Assembly: GCF_027497255.1 (NCBI RefSeq)
Contig: NZ_CP114903.1
Span: forward strand, 5,084,001 to 5,148,000
DNA: 64,000 bases
DNA from: Micromonospora sp. WMMD882
GTDB taxonomy: Bacteria > Actinomycetota > Actinomycetes > Mycobacteriales > Micromonosporaceae
Direction of reading: 5' to 3'
Below the pieces are notes generated by a model. That model was not told the origin of the DNA, did no database searches, and saw nothing but the letters and a program-made list of their open reading frames with translations. Both the position numbers and the translations under genes were made by a program. Shown piece after piece: positions 7,789-15,845 of this stretch (positions are counted from its first letter, which is position 1; each line of letters starts with the position of its first letter).

Positions 7789-9519
7789 ATGAGAAGACTC
7801 AGAGTGAAACACGCTGCCGCGCTGTCGGCCGGCGCGGTGCTGCTGGCGTCGGCGGCGGTCGCCACGGCGCTGCCGGCCGGGGCCGCCGCGGCGGGCTGCT
7901 CGGTCAGGTACACCGTGCCGTCGCAGTGGCAGGGCGGCTTCGGCGGTGACGTCGCCATCACCAACCTCGGCGACCCGGTCTCCAGTTGGACCCTCACCTG
8001 GTCCTACAGCGCCGGCCAACGGGTCACCGAGGCGTGGAACGCGACGGTGACCCAGAGCGGCGCGACGGTCACCGCCCGGAACGTCAGCTACAACGGGTCC
8101 ATCCCGACCAACGGCACCACCTCGTTCGGCTTCAACGGCTCGTGGAGCGGCAGCAACCCCGCCCCGACCAGCTTCGCGCTGAACGGGGTGACCTGCACCG
8201 GGGGCGTCGCGCCGACCACCGGCCCCACCACCGCGCCGCCGACCACCCCACCGCCGACCACCCCGCCGCCCACCACGCCGCCGCCCACCACGCCGGCGGA
8301 CATCACGGTGAACAGCGCCGCCAGGTACCAGACGATCGACGGATTCGGGGCCGCGCAGTCGATCTGGGGCAGCGCCTGGTCGACCGCGGAGACCCAGACC
8401 CTGGTCGGGACCGGCCCCAACCAGTTGGGGCTGTCCATCGTGCGCACCGGTCTCTCGCCGGTCTCCAGCGAATGGTCGATCCATGTGAACTCGCTGAAGA
8501 CGGCCAAGTCGTACGGGTCGGGGGTGAAGATCCTCGCCTCGCCGTGGACCGCGCCGGCGTCGTACAAAACGAACAACAGCCGGACCAACGGCGGCAAACT
8601 GAAGACCGACTACTACGACGACTACGCCAACCACCTCAACAGCTACGTCCAGTACATGCGCAACCAGGGCGTGACCGTCGACGTCACCTCCGTGCAGAAC
8701 GAGCCGGACTGGCACCCGGACTACGACTCGATGGACTGGAGCGGCACCGAGCTGCGCACCTGGGTACGCGACCAGGGCGCGAAGGTGCAGAACACCAAGC
8801 TGATGGTCGCCGAGGCGGTGAACCTCAACTACAACTACACCGACCCGACCCTGAACGACAGCGCCGCCCGCAACAACATCGGCTACATCGGCGGCCACCT
8901 GTACGGCACCGAGGAGTCCGGCCGGCTGAAGCCCTACCCGCTGGCCGAGCAGCACAACAAGCCGGTGTGGATGACCGAGTGGAACCTGCACGCCGCCGAC
9001 GGCAACGGCTCCAACATCTGGGGCAACCCGGCCAACCAGACCGTGTGGAACGAAACCCTCGACGACATCATGCGTACGGTGCACAGGTCGATGGAAGCGA
9101 ACTGGAGCGCGTACGTCTGGTGGTACGGAAAGCGCTACTACTCCTTCATCGGTGACGGGGAAGCGGCGTACGGCACCACCGCCGGTGCCCCGCTCAAGCG
9201 CGGGTACGCGTTCTCGCAGTACTCGAAGTACGTCCGTCCCGGCTACCAGCGGGTCGCGCTGACCAAGAGCTCCAAGGCGTCGCCGCTGGAGGTCACCGCG
9301 TACCAGGGCGACGGGAAGATCACGCTGGTGATCCTGAACCGGTCGACCAGCGCGGTGAACAACGCCGTCATCCAGGTGCCGCAGAACGTCACCAGGGCGG
9401 AGCACTACCTGACCTCGCTGAACGCCAACGCGGCCGGCCAGACCGTCGGCGTGAACGGGGGCCAGGCCACCGTCAGCGTCGGCGCGCGCAGCATCTCCAC
9501 GGTCGTGCTGACCCTCTGA
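7789..9519 (+). CDS. Secreted CBM2-GH30 xylanase (glucuronoxylanase-type)
   Basis: A 576-residue extracellular enzyme expected to cleave (glucurono)xylan. Order: signal peptide (about 1-36); family 2 carbohydrate-binding module (about 37-135) with its characteristic Cys pair and Trp residues; a Pro/Thr linker (about 138-170) made of PPTTP repeats; and a GH30 catalytic domain with the small beta-sandwich at the end. Likely acid/base E305 (QNEPD) and nucleophile E397 (MTEWN). The WWYGKRYYSF segment resembles subfamily 8 glucuronoxylanases rather than glucosylceramidases. ATG 7789 is chosen for its AGGAG RBS and the signal peptide. A LacI-type operator lies upstream and a strong terminator follows. 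The exact substrate is an inference. Confidence 0.9.
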   Translation: MRRLRVKHAAALSAGAVLLASAAVATALPAGAAAAGCSVRYTVPSQWQGGFGGDVAITNLGDPVSSWTLTWSYSAGQRVTEAWNATVTQSGATVTARNVSYNGSIPTNGTTSFGFNGSWSGSNPAPTSFALNGVTCTGGVAPTTGPTTAPPTTPPPTTPPPTTPPPTTPADITVNSAARYQTIDGFGAAQSIWGSAWSTAETQTLVGTGPNQLGLSIVRTGLSPVSSEWSIHVNSLKTAKSYGSGVKILASPWTAPASYKTNNSRTNGGKLKTDYYDDYANHLNSYVQYMRNQGVTVDVTSVQNEPDWHPDYDSMDWSGTELRTWVRDQGAKVQNTKLMVAEAVNLNYNYTDPTLNDSAARNNIGYIGGHLYGTEESGRLKPYPLAEQHNKPVWMTEWNLHAADGNGSNIWGNPANQTVWNETLDDIMRTVHRSMEANWSAYVWWYGKRYYSFIGDGEAAYGTTAGAPLKRGYAFSQYSKYVRPGYQRVALTKSSKASPLEVTAYQGDGKITLVILNRSTSAVNNAVIQVPQNVTRAEHYLTSLNANAAGQTVGVNGGQATVSVGARSISTVVLTL

Positions 9520-9532
9520 GGCACAGCTGACA

Positions 9533-9570
9533 AAAGGCCCTGAGCAGTGTCCCCACTGCTCAGGGCCTTT
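9533..9570. terminator. Bidirectional terminator between the xylanase gene and tRNA-Pro
   Basis: A perfect 17-bp stem (9533-9549 with 9554-9570) has a 4-nt loop and ends in AAA/TTT on both strands. It sits 14 nt after the xylanase stop and 7 nt after the 3' end of the convergent tRNA, so it can serve both. Confidence 0.88.
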
Positions 9571-9576
9571 CCTCGG

Positions 9577-9651
<75 letters not shown>

Positions 9652-9664
9652 GGCGTGCGGACAA

Positions 9665-9692
9665 ATACTAGCCCACCCGCCCCGATGGTCAA
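9665..9692 (-). promoter_or_regulatory. Promoter of tRNA-Pro
   Basis: On the minus strand TTGACC (9692-9687) and TAGTAT (9670-9665) are 16 bp apart, with the -10 box 14 nt before the tRNA 5' end. Together these give a short leader. Confidence 0.65.
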
Positions 9693-9814
9693 ACTCGGTA
9701 CCCCCCGCCTCCGTCGCCCCTGGTAGCGGTCGTGTCAGCCGGTAGCACGGACGGGGCAGTTCGACACTCTCCCGCCACCACCCCTCCCGCCCCCTCCTCG
9801 TCGATCCAGGGGAG

Positions 9815-9846
9815 ATTGTCGTTCGAGGAGATCAACTAACGACGAT
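9815..9846. repeat. Inverted repeat in the 9651-9920 spacer
   Basis: ATTGTCGTT (9815-9823) faces AACGACGAT (9838-9846), matching at 8 of 9 positions with a 14-nt spacer. No gene is seen in this spacer; the function of the repeat is unknown. Confidence 0.5.
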
Positions 9847-9899
9847 TTGCCCTAGGTCGACGCGCCGGGGCGGGTCGGGGTGGAGGCGAGGGGTGGGCA

Positions 9900-9920
9900 G
9901 GGGAGGGGTGGGGGAGGGGG
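9900..9920 (+). other. Potential G-quadruplex with 1-nt loops
   Basis: Four runs of 4, 4, 5 and 5 guanines are separated by single bases (A, T, A), ending immediately before the stop codon of the metallophosphoesterase gene. In the mRNA of that gene the tract is C-rich; the G strand is the opposite strand. Confidence 0.6.
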
Positions 9921-10814
9921 TCAGCGGGGGGTGAGGGTGAGGATGGTGGCTTCGGGGCGGCAGGCGAAGCGGATCGGGGCGGTGGGGTGGGTGCCCAGGC
10001 CGGCGGAGACGTGCAGCCAGGCGTCCGAGCCCGGCCAGCGGTGCAGGCCCTTCGCCATCGAGCGGGGCAGCTCGCAGTTGGTGACCAGGGCGCCGACCCC
10101 CGGCACGCAGACCTGCCCGCCGTGGGTGTGCCCGGCCAGCAGCAGCTCGAAGCCGTCGGCGGCCATCTCGTCCAGCACCCGAGGCTCGGGGGAGTGCGTC
10201 AGGGCGATGGCGAGGTCGGCGGTCCCGGCGACCGGCCCGGCCACGCTGGCGTAGTCGTCCCGCTCGATGTGCGGGTCGTCCACCCCGACCAGCTCGACCA
10301 GCCGACCGCCGGCCTTGAGCGTGGTACGCGCGTTGTTCAGGTCGGCCCAGCCGGCCCCGGTGAACACCGAGCGCAGCTCCTCGTACGGCAGGGTGACGCC
10401 CTCGCGGTACTCCCGGTCGGGCAGGAAGTAGGTGAACGGGTTCTTCCAGACCGGGCCGGTGTAGTCGTTGGAGCCGAAGACGAAGGCGCCGGGGTGGTCG
10501 AGCAGCGGCTGGAGCGCCCGCAGCACCCCGGGCACCGCGCCCGGGTGGGCCATGTTGTCGCCGGTCACCACGACCAGGTCCGGGTCCAGCGCCGCCAGCG
10601 AGGCCACCCAGCGCTGCTTGCGGTCCTGGTCGGGGGTCATGTGCAGGTCGGACAGGTGCAGGATGCGCAGCGGCTCGGCGTCGGCCGGCAGCACTGGCAC
10701 GTCGTACCGGCGGAGGGTGAACAGGTTGCGCTCGACGAGCGAGGCGTACGCCAGGGTGGCGCCGCCGAGGGCGGCGGCGCCGGCCGCGAGCCGGAATAGT
10801 GTGCGCTTTCGCAT
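9921..10814 (-). CDS. Membrane-anchored calcineurin-like metallophosphoesterase (YkuE type)
   Basis: A 297-residue phosphoesterase of the YkuE/YaeI type, possibly acting on a lipid or cell-envelope phosphate. One N-terminal hydrophobic segment (about 6-26) follows MRKR, so it is probably membrane-anchored and exported. Metal-binding motifs in order: SDLHMTP, GDNMAHPG, FGSNDY (in place of the usual GNHD), THSPEP and GHTHGGQ. ATG 10814 is supported by a TACCCT -10 box 7 nt upstream, which predicts a leaderless mRNA. It is divergent from the YqeY gene with only 25 bp between start codons. The substrate is unknown. Confidence 0.9.
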   Translation of the reverse strand: MRKRTLFRLAAGAAALGGATLAYASLVERNLFTLRRYDVPVLPADAEPLRILHLSDLHMTPDQDRKQRWVASLAALDPDLVVVTGDNMAHPGAVPGVLRALQPLLDHPGAFVFGSNDYTGPVWKNPFTYFLPDREYREGVTLPYEELRSVFTGAGWADLNNARTTLKAGGRLVELVGVDDPHIERDDYASVAGPVAGTADLAIALTHSPEPRVLDEMAADGFELLLAGHTHGGQVCVPGVGALVTNCELPRSMAKGLHRWPGSDAWLHVSAGLGTHPTAPIRFACRPEATILTLTPR

Positions 10815-10821
10815 GGCGTTC

Positions 10822-10831
10822 AGGGTAGTTT
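10822..10831. promoter_or_regulatory. Two opposing -10 boxes sharing one TA
   Basis: On the minus strand TACCCT (10827-10822) ends 7 nt before the phosphoesterase ATG. On the plus strand TAGTTT (10826-10831) ends 8 nt before the yqeY ATG. The two hexamers overlap at the self-complementary TA (10826-10827). Both spacings predict leaderless transcripts; the -35 regions would lie inside the opposite genes and are not consensus. Confidence 0.55.
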
Positions 10832-10839
10832 GACCGACC

Positions 10840-11295
10840 ATGAGCACGCTTAAGGACCGCCTGACCACCGACATGCGGGCCGCCCTCAAGGCCCGGGACG
10901 AGCTGACCACCTCCACGCTGCGGATGGCCCTGGCCGCCGTCGGGAACGCCGAGGTCGCCGGGAGGGCCAAGCGTGAGCTGACCGACGACGAGGTGCTGGC
11001 CGTGCTGACCAGGGAGGCGAAGAAGCGCCGTGAGGCGGCTGCCGCGTTCGCCGACGCCGGCCGCGCCGACCAGTCGGCCAAGGAGACCGCCGAGGGCGAG
11101 GTGCTGGAGCGGTACCTGCCGAAGCAGCTCTCCGACGCGGAGCTGGCCGAGCTGGTAGCGGGGGCGCTCGCCGCGGGCGGCTTCAGCGGCCGGGGGCAGA
11201 TGGGTCCGGCGATGAAGGCGGCCCAGGCCGCGGTGGCCGGCCGGGCCGAGGGTGGTCGGGTGGCCGGCGAGGTACGCCGTCAGCTCGCCGTCTGA
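10840..11295 (+). CDS. GatB/YqeY domain protein
   Basis: A 151-residue protein covering the whole YqeY family: an N-terminal helical bundle (LKDRLTTDMRAALKARD) and a C-terminal part resembling the tail of GatB, the tRNA-dependent amidotransferase subunit (LERYLPKQLSDAEL, then GQMGPAMK). The family is widespread in bacteria; a role in tRNA binding is assumed from the GatB similarity but is not established. No RBS precedes ATG 10840, but TAGTTT lies 8 nt upstream, consistent with leaderless translation. Confidence 0.9.
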   Translation: MSTLKDRLTTDMRAALKARDELTTSTLRMALAAVGNAEVAGRAKRELTDDEVLAVLTREAKKRREAAAAFADAGRADQSAKETAEGEVLERYLPKQLSDAELAELVAGALAAGGFSGRGQMGPAMKAAQAAVAGRAEGGRVAGEVRRQLAV

Positions 11296-11324
11296 CCCGG
11301 TCCAGCCCACGACCGGCGGCGAAC

Positions 11325-11364
11325 GCGGGAGGCCCGCCCCGGGTGAAGGCGGGAGGCCCGCCCC
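11325..11364. repeat. Two 16-bp direct repeats with self-complementary GC-rich core
   Basis: GCGGGAGGCCCGCCCC occurs at 11325-11340 and 11349-11364 (24-bp period). Each copy contains GGGAGGCCCGCCC, which can form a short hairpin, so the pair may add to termination after yqeY. Confidence 0.75.
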
Positions 11365-11390
11365 GCGCCGGACGGCCGGCGGGTGAACGC

Positions 11391-11439
11391 GGGAAGGCCC
11401 CGCCCGGTACGCGGTCAGCGCGCTGGGCGGGGCCTTCCC
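11391..11439. terminator. Terminator between yqeY and the PBP gene
   Basis: A perfect 15-bp stem (11391-11405 with 11425-11439) has a 19-nt loop. It is placed just after the PBP stop codon on the minus strand and downstream of yqeY on the plus strand, so it can serve both convergent genes. Confidence 0.75.
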
Positions 11440-11454
11440 CGTCGACGGGGGCGG

Positions 11455-13869
11455 TCAGCCGGGGCGGTTGGTGGGGCCGCCGCTGGGCGGCGTGTCACCG
11501 GGGTTGCCGGCGGCGGTGCCGTTGCTGAGCTGGATGGTGACCACTCCGCCCTTGATGGTGCGGCCGTCGGGGCTGGTGCCGGCGACGCTGCCCGCCGGGC
11601 AGTTCGAGTTGATCCGGATGTCGCTGACGGTCACCTGGAACCCGGCGCCCTTGAGCCGGCTGCGGGCGGTGTCGACCGACTCGCACCTGACCCGGGGGAT
11701 GCTGCGCTGGTCACCGGTGATGATCTTGCCGCTGGGCGGGGTGAAGTTGATCCGTTCCTTGCCCTTCATGGCGTCGCGCAGCGTCTCGTACACCGGCGGG
11801 TTGATGCCGTCCTTCTGGTTGTGCTTCATCTTGACGTTGGTCTGCGGCCAGTCCGGGTCGGCCATGATGCCGGCGACCGCGTACTGCTTGGTCATCGCGA
11901 CCAGCGAGGCGGTCTTCTCGGAGTCGGTGGTGCCGGACTTGCCGGAGACCGGCGCGTCCACGATGCCCTTCACGTTGCCCGCGGTGGCGCCGGTGCACCT
12001 GGTGGTCGGGGAACGGTCGCCGAGCGGGCAGCGGCCGGCGTCGACGGCGGCCCGGGCCACCTCGGTGCTGACCACCTGCTTGCAGCGCGGGTTGGCGATG
12101 TCCAGGGTCTTGTTGTCCGGTCCGGTGATCTTCTGCACCGGGATCGGCTCGCAGTACTTGCCGTCCGCGGCGAGCGTGGCGTACGAGTTCGCCAGCTCCA
12201 GCGGGGTGGTCTGTGAGACGCCCAGCGTGAACGCGCCCCACTGGTTGGCGGCCTCGTCGGTGGCGGAGAGGTCCAGGTCCTCCTGGGACCGGAAGGTGAT
12301 GCCGAGCTTCTGCGCGACCTTCACCACGTTCTTCGCGCCCACCTGCTGCTGGAGCGGGACGAAGTAGGTGTTCACCGAGCGGCCGAAGGCGCCCCACATG
12401 TTGTGCGGGCCGGCCATGCTCTCCACCGAGTTGGTGGGGCAGTAGAAGTGCGTGCCCTCGCAGGCGGCCGGCGAGCTGCGGCTGATGATGTACTCGGACT
12501 TGAACTGCTTCGGCGAATTGATCATGTACTGGAGGGGGATGCCCTTCTCCAGCGCGGCCACGATGGTGAACATCTTGAACGTCGAGCCGGCCTGGTAGCC
12601 GGTGATGCCGTCACCGCCGGTGAGCAGCGGGTTCACCGTGTTCGGGTAGTTGCCCCGCTTGCCGGTCTTGCGTTGCTTCGGGTCGCTGTGCGGCTTGTTG
12701 ACCGGCTTCTTCGGGTCGTCCAGTTTGAAGTTCCGGTTGACCGCCAGCGCCCGGACCCGGCCGCTGCCCGGCTCGACCACCGCGACCATCGCGGCCTCCT
12801 TGCTGGTGATCGGCTTGGCCTTGCGCACCGCCTTGTCCGCGCCCCGCTGCGCCTGCACGTCGAGGCTGGTCACGATGGTGTAGCCGCCGCTCTTGAGTCG
12901 CCGCTCCCGGTCGTACGTGGTGGAGCCGAACTCCTCCTGCTGGAGCCACCAGCGGTAGAAGTAGTCGCAGAAGAAGCCCCAGCTGATCTCCTTGCTCTGC
13001 ACGCAGCCGTTCGGCGCGCGCTTGCCCTTGACCACCAGCTTGACCGCCTTGGCCTGGTCCGCCTCGGCCTGGGTGATGGCCCCGGTCTTCACCATGTTGT
13101 TGATGACGTAGTTACGCCGGTCCACGGCGAGCGGGTAACCGCTGGGGGTGGTGGGGTCGAAACTCGTCGGGGCCTTCACCATGCCGGCGAGCATGGCCGC
13201 CTCGTCGACGCTGAGCTTGCTCGGCGTCTTGCCGAAGTAGACCTGACTGGCGGCGAAGATGCCGTACGCGCCGTTGCCGAAGGCGGCGATGTTGAGGTAG
13301 CGCTCCATGATCTCGTCCTTGGAGAACTTCTTCTCCACCTGGACGGCGTACTGCATCTCACGGATCTTGCGGGCGCTGGTGTCCTCGGTCGCGGCGACCA
13401 CGTCGGCCGGGTGGCTGGCCGAGTACGCGATGGCGAGCCGGACGTACTGCATGGTGAGCGTGGAGGCGCCCTGCTGGGACGCGGCCCCGGAGCTGTTGTT
13501 GACGAACGCCCGGGCGACGCCCTTGAAGTCGACGCCATTGTGCTTGTAGAACTGGTGGTCCTCGGCGGCGACGATGGCCTGCCGCATGACCGGGGCGACG
13601 TCCTTGAGCCGCACGTCCCGACGGTTCTCGTCGTAGAGGCTGGCCACCGGGGTCTTGCCGTCGCTGGCGAGCAGGTAGGTGATCTGCGGGGCCCGCTTGA
13701 CGGTCAGGTCCGGCGGCAGCTTGCCCAGTGTCTCCGCCCCCGCCTTGGCGGCCAGCCCGGACATCGCCACCGCGGGGAAGGCCGCGGCCGCCACCACCAC
13801 CCCGGCCAGCAGGCCGCAGATCAGTAGCGATGCGGCGTTGGTCAGCACATTGTGGTCACGTTTCCGCAT
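11455..13869 (-). CDS. ponA2: Bifunctional penicillin-binding protein with PASTA domain (PonA2 type)
   Basis: Class A PBP that polymerises and cross-links peptidoglycan at the outer membrane face. The 804-residue product has a short cytoplasmic start (MRKRDHN), one transmembrane helix (about 10-35), a GT51 glycosyltransferase domain with the catalytic EDHQFYKH motif near residue 100, a transpeptidase domain with STFK (about 427), SVN and KSGTTD (about 643), and one PASTA domain near the C-terminus before a Pro/Gly tail. ATG 13869 has a GAGGTGA RBS 6 nt upstream; the GTG three codons earlier overlaps that RBS. It is divergent from the whiB gene, exactly as ponA2 and whiB4 are in mycobacteria. 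The symbol is by synteny and domain order. Confidence 0.92.
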   Translation of the reverse strand: MRKRDHNVLTNAASLLICGLLAGVVVAAAAFPAVAMSGLAAKAGAETLGKLPPDLTVKRAPQITYLLASDGKTPVASLYDENRRDVRLKDVAPVMRQAIVAAEDHQFYKHNGVDFKGVARAFVNNSSGAASQQGASTLTMQYVRLAIAYSASHPADVVAATEDTSARKIREMQYAVQVEKKFSKDEIMERYLNIAAFGNGAYGIFAASQVYFGKTPSKLSVDEAAMLAGMVKAPTSFDPTTPSGYPLAVDRRNYVINNMVKTGAITQAEADQAKAVKLVVKGKRAPNGCVQSKEISWGFFCDYFYRWWLQQEEFGSTTYDRERRLKSGGYTIVTSLDVQAQRGADKAVRKAKPITSKEAAMVAVVEPGSGRVRALAVNRNFKLDDPKKPVNKPHSDPKQRKTGKRGNYPNTVNPLLTGGDGITGYQAGSTFKMFTIVAALEKGIPLQYMINSPKQFKSEYIISRSSPAACEGTHFYCPTNSVESMAGPHNMWGAFGRSVNTYFVPLQQQVGAKNVVKVAQKLGITFRSQEDLDLSATDEAANQWGAFTLGVSQTTPLELANSYATLAADGKYCEPIPVQKITGPDNKTLDIANPRCKQVVSTEVARAAVDAGRCPLGDRSPTTRCTGATAGNVKGIVDAPVSGKSGTTDSEKTASLVAMTKQYAVAGIMADPDWPQTNVKMKHNQKDGINPPVYETLRDAMKGKERINFTPPSGKIITGDQRSIPRVRCESVDTARSRLKGAGFQVTVSDIRINSNCPAGSVAGTSPDGRTIKGGVVTIQLSNGTAAGNPGDTPPSGGPTNRPG

Positions 13870-14120
13870 CCAGGTCACCTCGACAGCGTACGCGAGTAGG
13901 GATTGGACAGCTCACGGGCGGGTTTCCCCCATTTCCTGCGCGCGCTGCCCTCGTTGTGCTAAACGCACCACCCCCGGTACGCGGTTGCGGGGAAGCGCCG
14001 CCGAGTGTCTCCCGTCCGGCCCGACGGCCGCAGGGTTTTCTCGTACCGGAGCCGGGTATGCGGCGCGGCGTACGCCCAGGAAGCCTGGAGTGTCCGGAAT
14101 GATGGATTTGGCCGACAACG

Positions 14121-14150
14121 TTGCGTAATCGACTGACTACGGAGCATGAT
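14121..14150 (+). promoter_or_regulatory. Weak candidate promoter of the whiB gene, in the 13870-14273 spacer
   Basis: TTGCGT (14121-14126) and CATGAT (14145-14150) are 18 bp apart and would give a leader of about 115 nt. A long leader is common for wblA-type genes. The rest of this 404-bp divergent spacer holds no recognisable gene or riboswitch. Confidence 0.3.
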
Positions 14151-14273
14151 GTAGGCGGCGACATCGCCACATGTCGTCCGTGCCGCCTTGGGGAAGGTCC
14201 GGCACGGGTGACCGGGGGAAATCCGGCTGATCCGCACGAGGTCGGTAGGTACTGCAAGGGGGGACGACTACAG

Positions 14274-14594
14274 ATGGGCATGATTGCTGACTGGCCGTCG
14301 CTGGCGGCGTGTCAGAACGGAGACCCGGACGCGCTGTTCGTACAGGGCGCTGAACAGAACGTGGCGAAGCGGATCTGCCGGAGCTGCCCCGTCCGGTACG
14401 AGTGCCTGGCCGACGCGCTCGACAACCGCATCGAGTTCGGCGTGTGGGGCGGCATGACCGAGCGGGAACGCCGGGCGCTGCTGCGCCGGCACCCGCAGGT
14501 GACGAGCTGGCGCAAGATGTTCGAGGCCGCGATGAGGAAGAACGCCAAGGAGAGGGCGGCCGGCAAGGACAAGATCCTGGTCAACGCCGGCTGA
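14274..14594 (+). CDS. whiB4: WhiB-family Fe-S transcription regulator (WhiB4/WblA type)
   Basis: Redox-sensing regulator that carries a [4Fe-4S] cluster. The 106-residue product has the four cluster cysteines C13, C35, C38 and C44 (C-x21-C-x2-C-x5-C), the turn motif GVWGG (56-60) and a basic C-terminal tail for DNA binding. The segment from ALDN through EFGVWGGMTE, followed by RRALLRRHPQVTSW, resembles mycobacterial WhiB4 and streptomycete WblA, and the neighbourhood (PonA2 divergent, two ATPases convergent) matches both lineages as I recall them. In Streptomyces WblA controls development and antibiotic production; in mycobacteria WhiB4 modulates the oxidative response. ATG 14274 has an AGGGGGG RBS about 10 nt upstream; ATG 14280 is an alternative. 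Confidence 0.93.
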   Translation: MGMIADWPSLAACQNGDPDALFVQGAEQNVAKRICRSCPVRYECLADALDNRIEFGVWGGMTERERRALLRRHPQVTSWRKMFEAAMRKNAKERAAGKDKILVNAG

Positions 14595-14642
14595 CCCGGC
14601 CGACGCCGGGCCCGCTCGACCGCCGTGCCCGCCCGGTGACCG

Positions 14643-15788
14643 TCAGGCCCGGCTGATCGCCGCGCCGATCGTCCGCAGCCCGTCGACGTCGTGCACGTCG
14701 ACGGGCTGCGCCGTGACCGCCACCGTGGGCACCGCCGGGAACGCCTCGGTGAACGACGCGGCCACCTGCTGCTCGCGGGCCGCCTGCTGGAGCAGGGCGG
14801 CGTGGGCCCGCAGCACGTCCACGGTGGCCTGGTGGCCGCCCAGCCCGGCCAACCGGTCCGCGGCGGCCAGACTCTCCTCGGCGTCGGGCGAGTCGACCGC
14901 CGGCCGGTGCACCCGGTTGACCACCAGGCCGGCCAGCGGCATCCGCTCCTCCCGCAGCCGCCCGGCGAAGTAGGCGGCCTCCCGGACCGCGTCCGGCTCC
15001 GGCGCCGCGACCAGCAGGAACGCCGTCTCCCGCGCCTGGAGGATCCGGTACGTCTGCTCCGCGCGCTGCCGGAAGCCGCCGAACATCGAGTCCAACGCGG
15101 CGACGAAACCGGACAGGTCAGTCAGCAACTGCGCGCCGAGGACCTTCTGCACCACCTTCGAGAACATCCCGAAGGAGGCGGTCACCAGGCTGAACATGCT
15201 GCGTCCCCCGCTGCGGGCCGGGGCCAGCAGCAGCCGGAGCATCCGCCCGTCGAGGAACCGGGACAGCCGGGCCGGCGCGTCGAGGAAATCCAGCGCCGAG
15301 CGGGACGGCGGGGTGTCCACCACGATCAGGTCCCACTCGCCCCGGGCGTGCAACTGCCCGAGCTTCTCCATCGCCATGTACTCCTGCGTGCCGGCGAAGG
15401 TCGAGCTCATCGCCTGGTAGAAGGGGTTGGCGAAGATCTCCGCCGCCTTCGTCGGATCGGTGTGCTGGAGCACCACGTCGTCGAAGGTGCGCTTCATGTC
15501 GAGCATCATCGCGAACAGCTCGCCGCCGCTGGCCTCGACGTCGATCCCCTTGACCTGCCGGGGGGTGTTGTCCAGCTCGGTCAGGCCGAGCGACTGGGCC
15601 AGCCGCCGGGCCGGGTCGATGGTGAGCACCACCGTACGTCGGCCGTGCCGTTCCGCCGCGCGCAACGCCAGCGCCGCCGCGGTGGTCGTCTTGCCCACGC
15701 CGCCGGCGCCGCAGCAGACGACGATCCGCACGCCGGGGTCGGCGAGGATCTGGTCGACGTCCAGCGGCGGCGCGTCTTCGGCAGGCAC
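14643..15788 (-). CDS. ArsA-like anion-transporting ATPase, second of pair
   Basis: A 381-residue deviant-Walker (GET3/ArsA/MinD class) ATPase. The P-loop GAGGVGKT is at 27-34, with the DPAR switch motif and a DTPP motif (VVDTPPSRSALDFLD) following. Family members couple ATP hydrolysis to anion efflux or tail-anchored protein targeting; the role in actinobacteria is not known. It lies downstream of the sister ATPase (57 bp gap) and converges with whiB. The pair matches Rv3679-Rv3680. The GTG start at 15788 has a TACGCT -10 box 6 nt upstream, suggesting its own leaderless transcript. No ArsB-type membrane partner or arsenic-responsive regulator is nearby. Confidence 0.88.
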   Translation of the reverse strand: MPAEDAPPLDVDQILADPGVRIVVCCGAGGVGKTTTAAALALRAAERHGRRTVVLTIDPARRLAQSLGLTELDNTPRQVKGIDVEASGGELFAMMLDMKRTFDDVVLQHTDPTKAAEIFANPFYQAMSSTFAGTQEYMAMEKLGQLHARGEWDLIVVDTPPSRSALDFLDAPARLSRFLDGRMLRLLLAPARSGGRSMFSLVTASFGMFSKVVQKVLGAQLLTDLSGFVAALDSMFGGFRQRAEQTYRILQARETAFLLVAAPEPDAVREAAYFAGRLREERMPLAGLVVNRVHRPAVDSPDAEESLAAADRLAGLGGHQATVDVLRAHAALLQQAAREQQVAASFTEAFPAVPTVAVTAQPVDVHDVDGLRTIGAAISRA

Positions 15789-15794
15789 CGATCG

Positions 15795-15800
15795 AGCGTA
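15795..15800 (-). promoter_or_regulatory. -10 box for leaderless start of the second ATPase gene
   Basis: TACGCT on the minus strand is followed by 6 nt and the GTG at 15788. Confidence 0.5.
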
Positions 15801-15845
15801 TCGGGAGCGCGGGGCTCTCTGCCGCCGTGCCGGGGCAGGTGTGAG

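Noticed and set aside
14121..14273. Riboswitch (for example ydaO/c-di-AMP type) in the leader of whiB
   Set aside because: No consensus motifs or convincing conserved stem structure could be recognised by eye.
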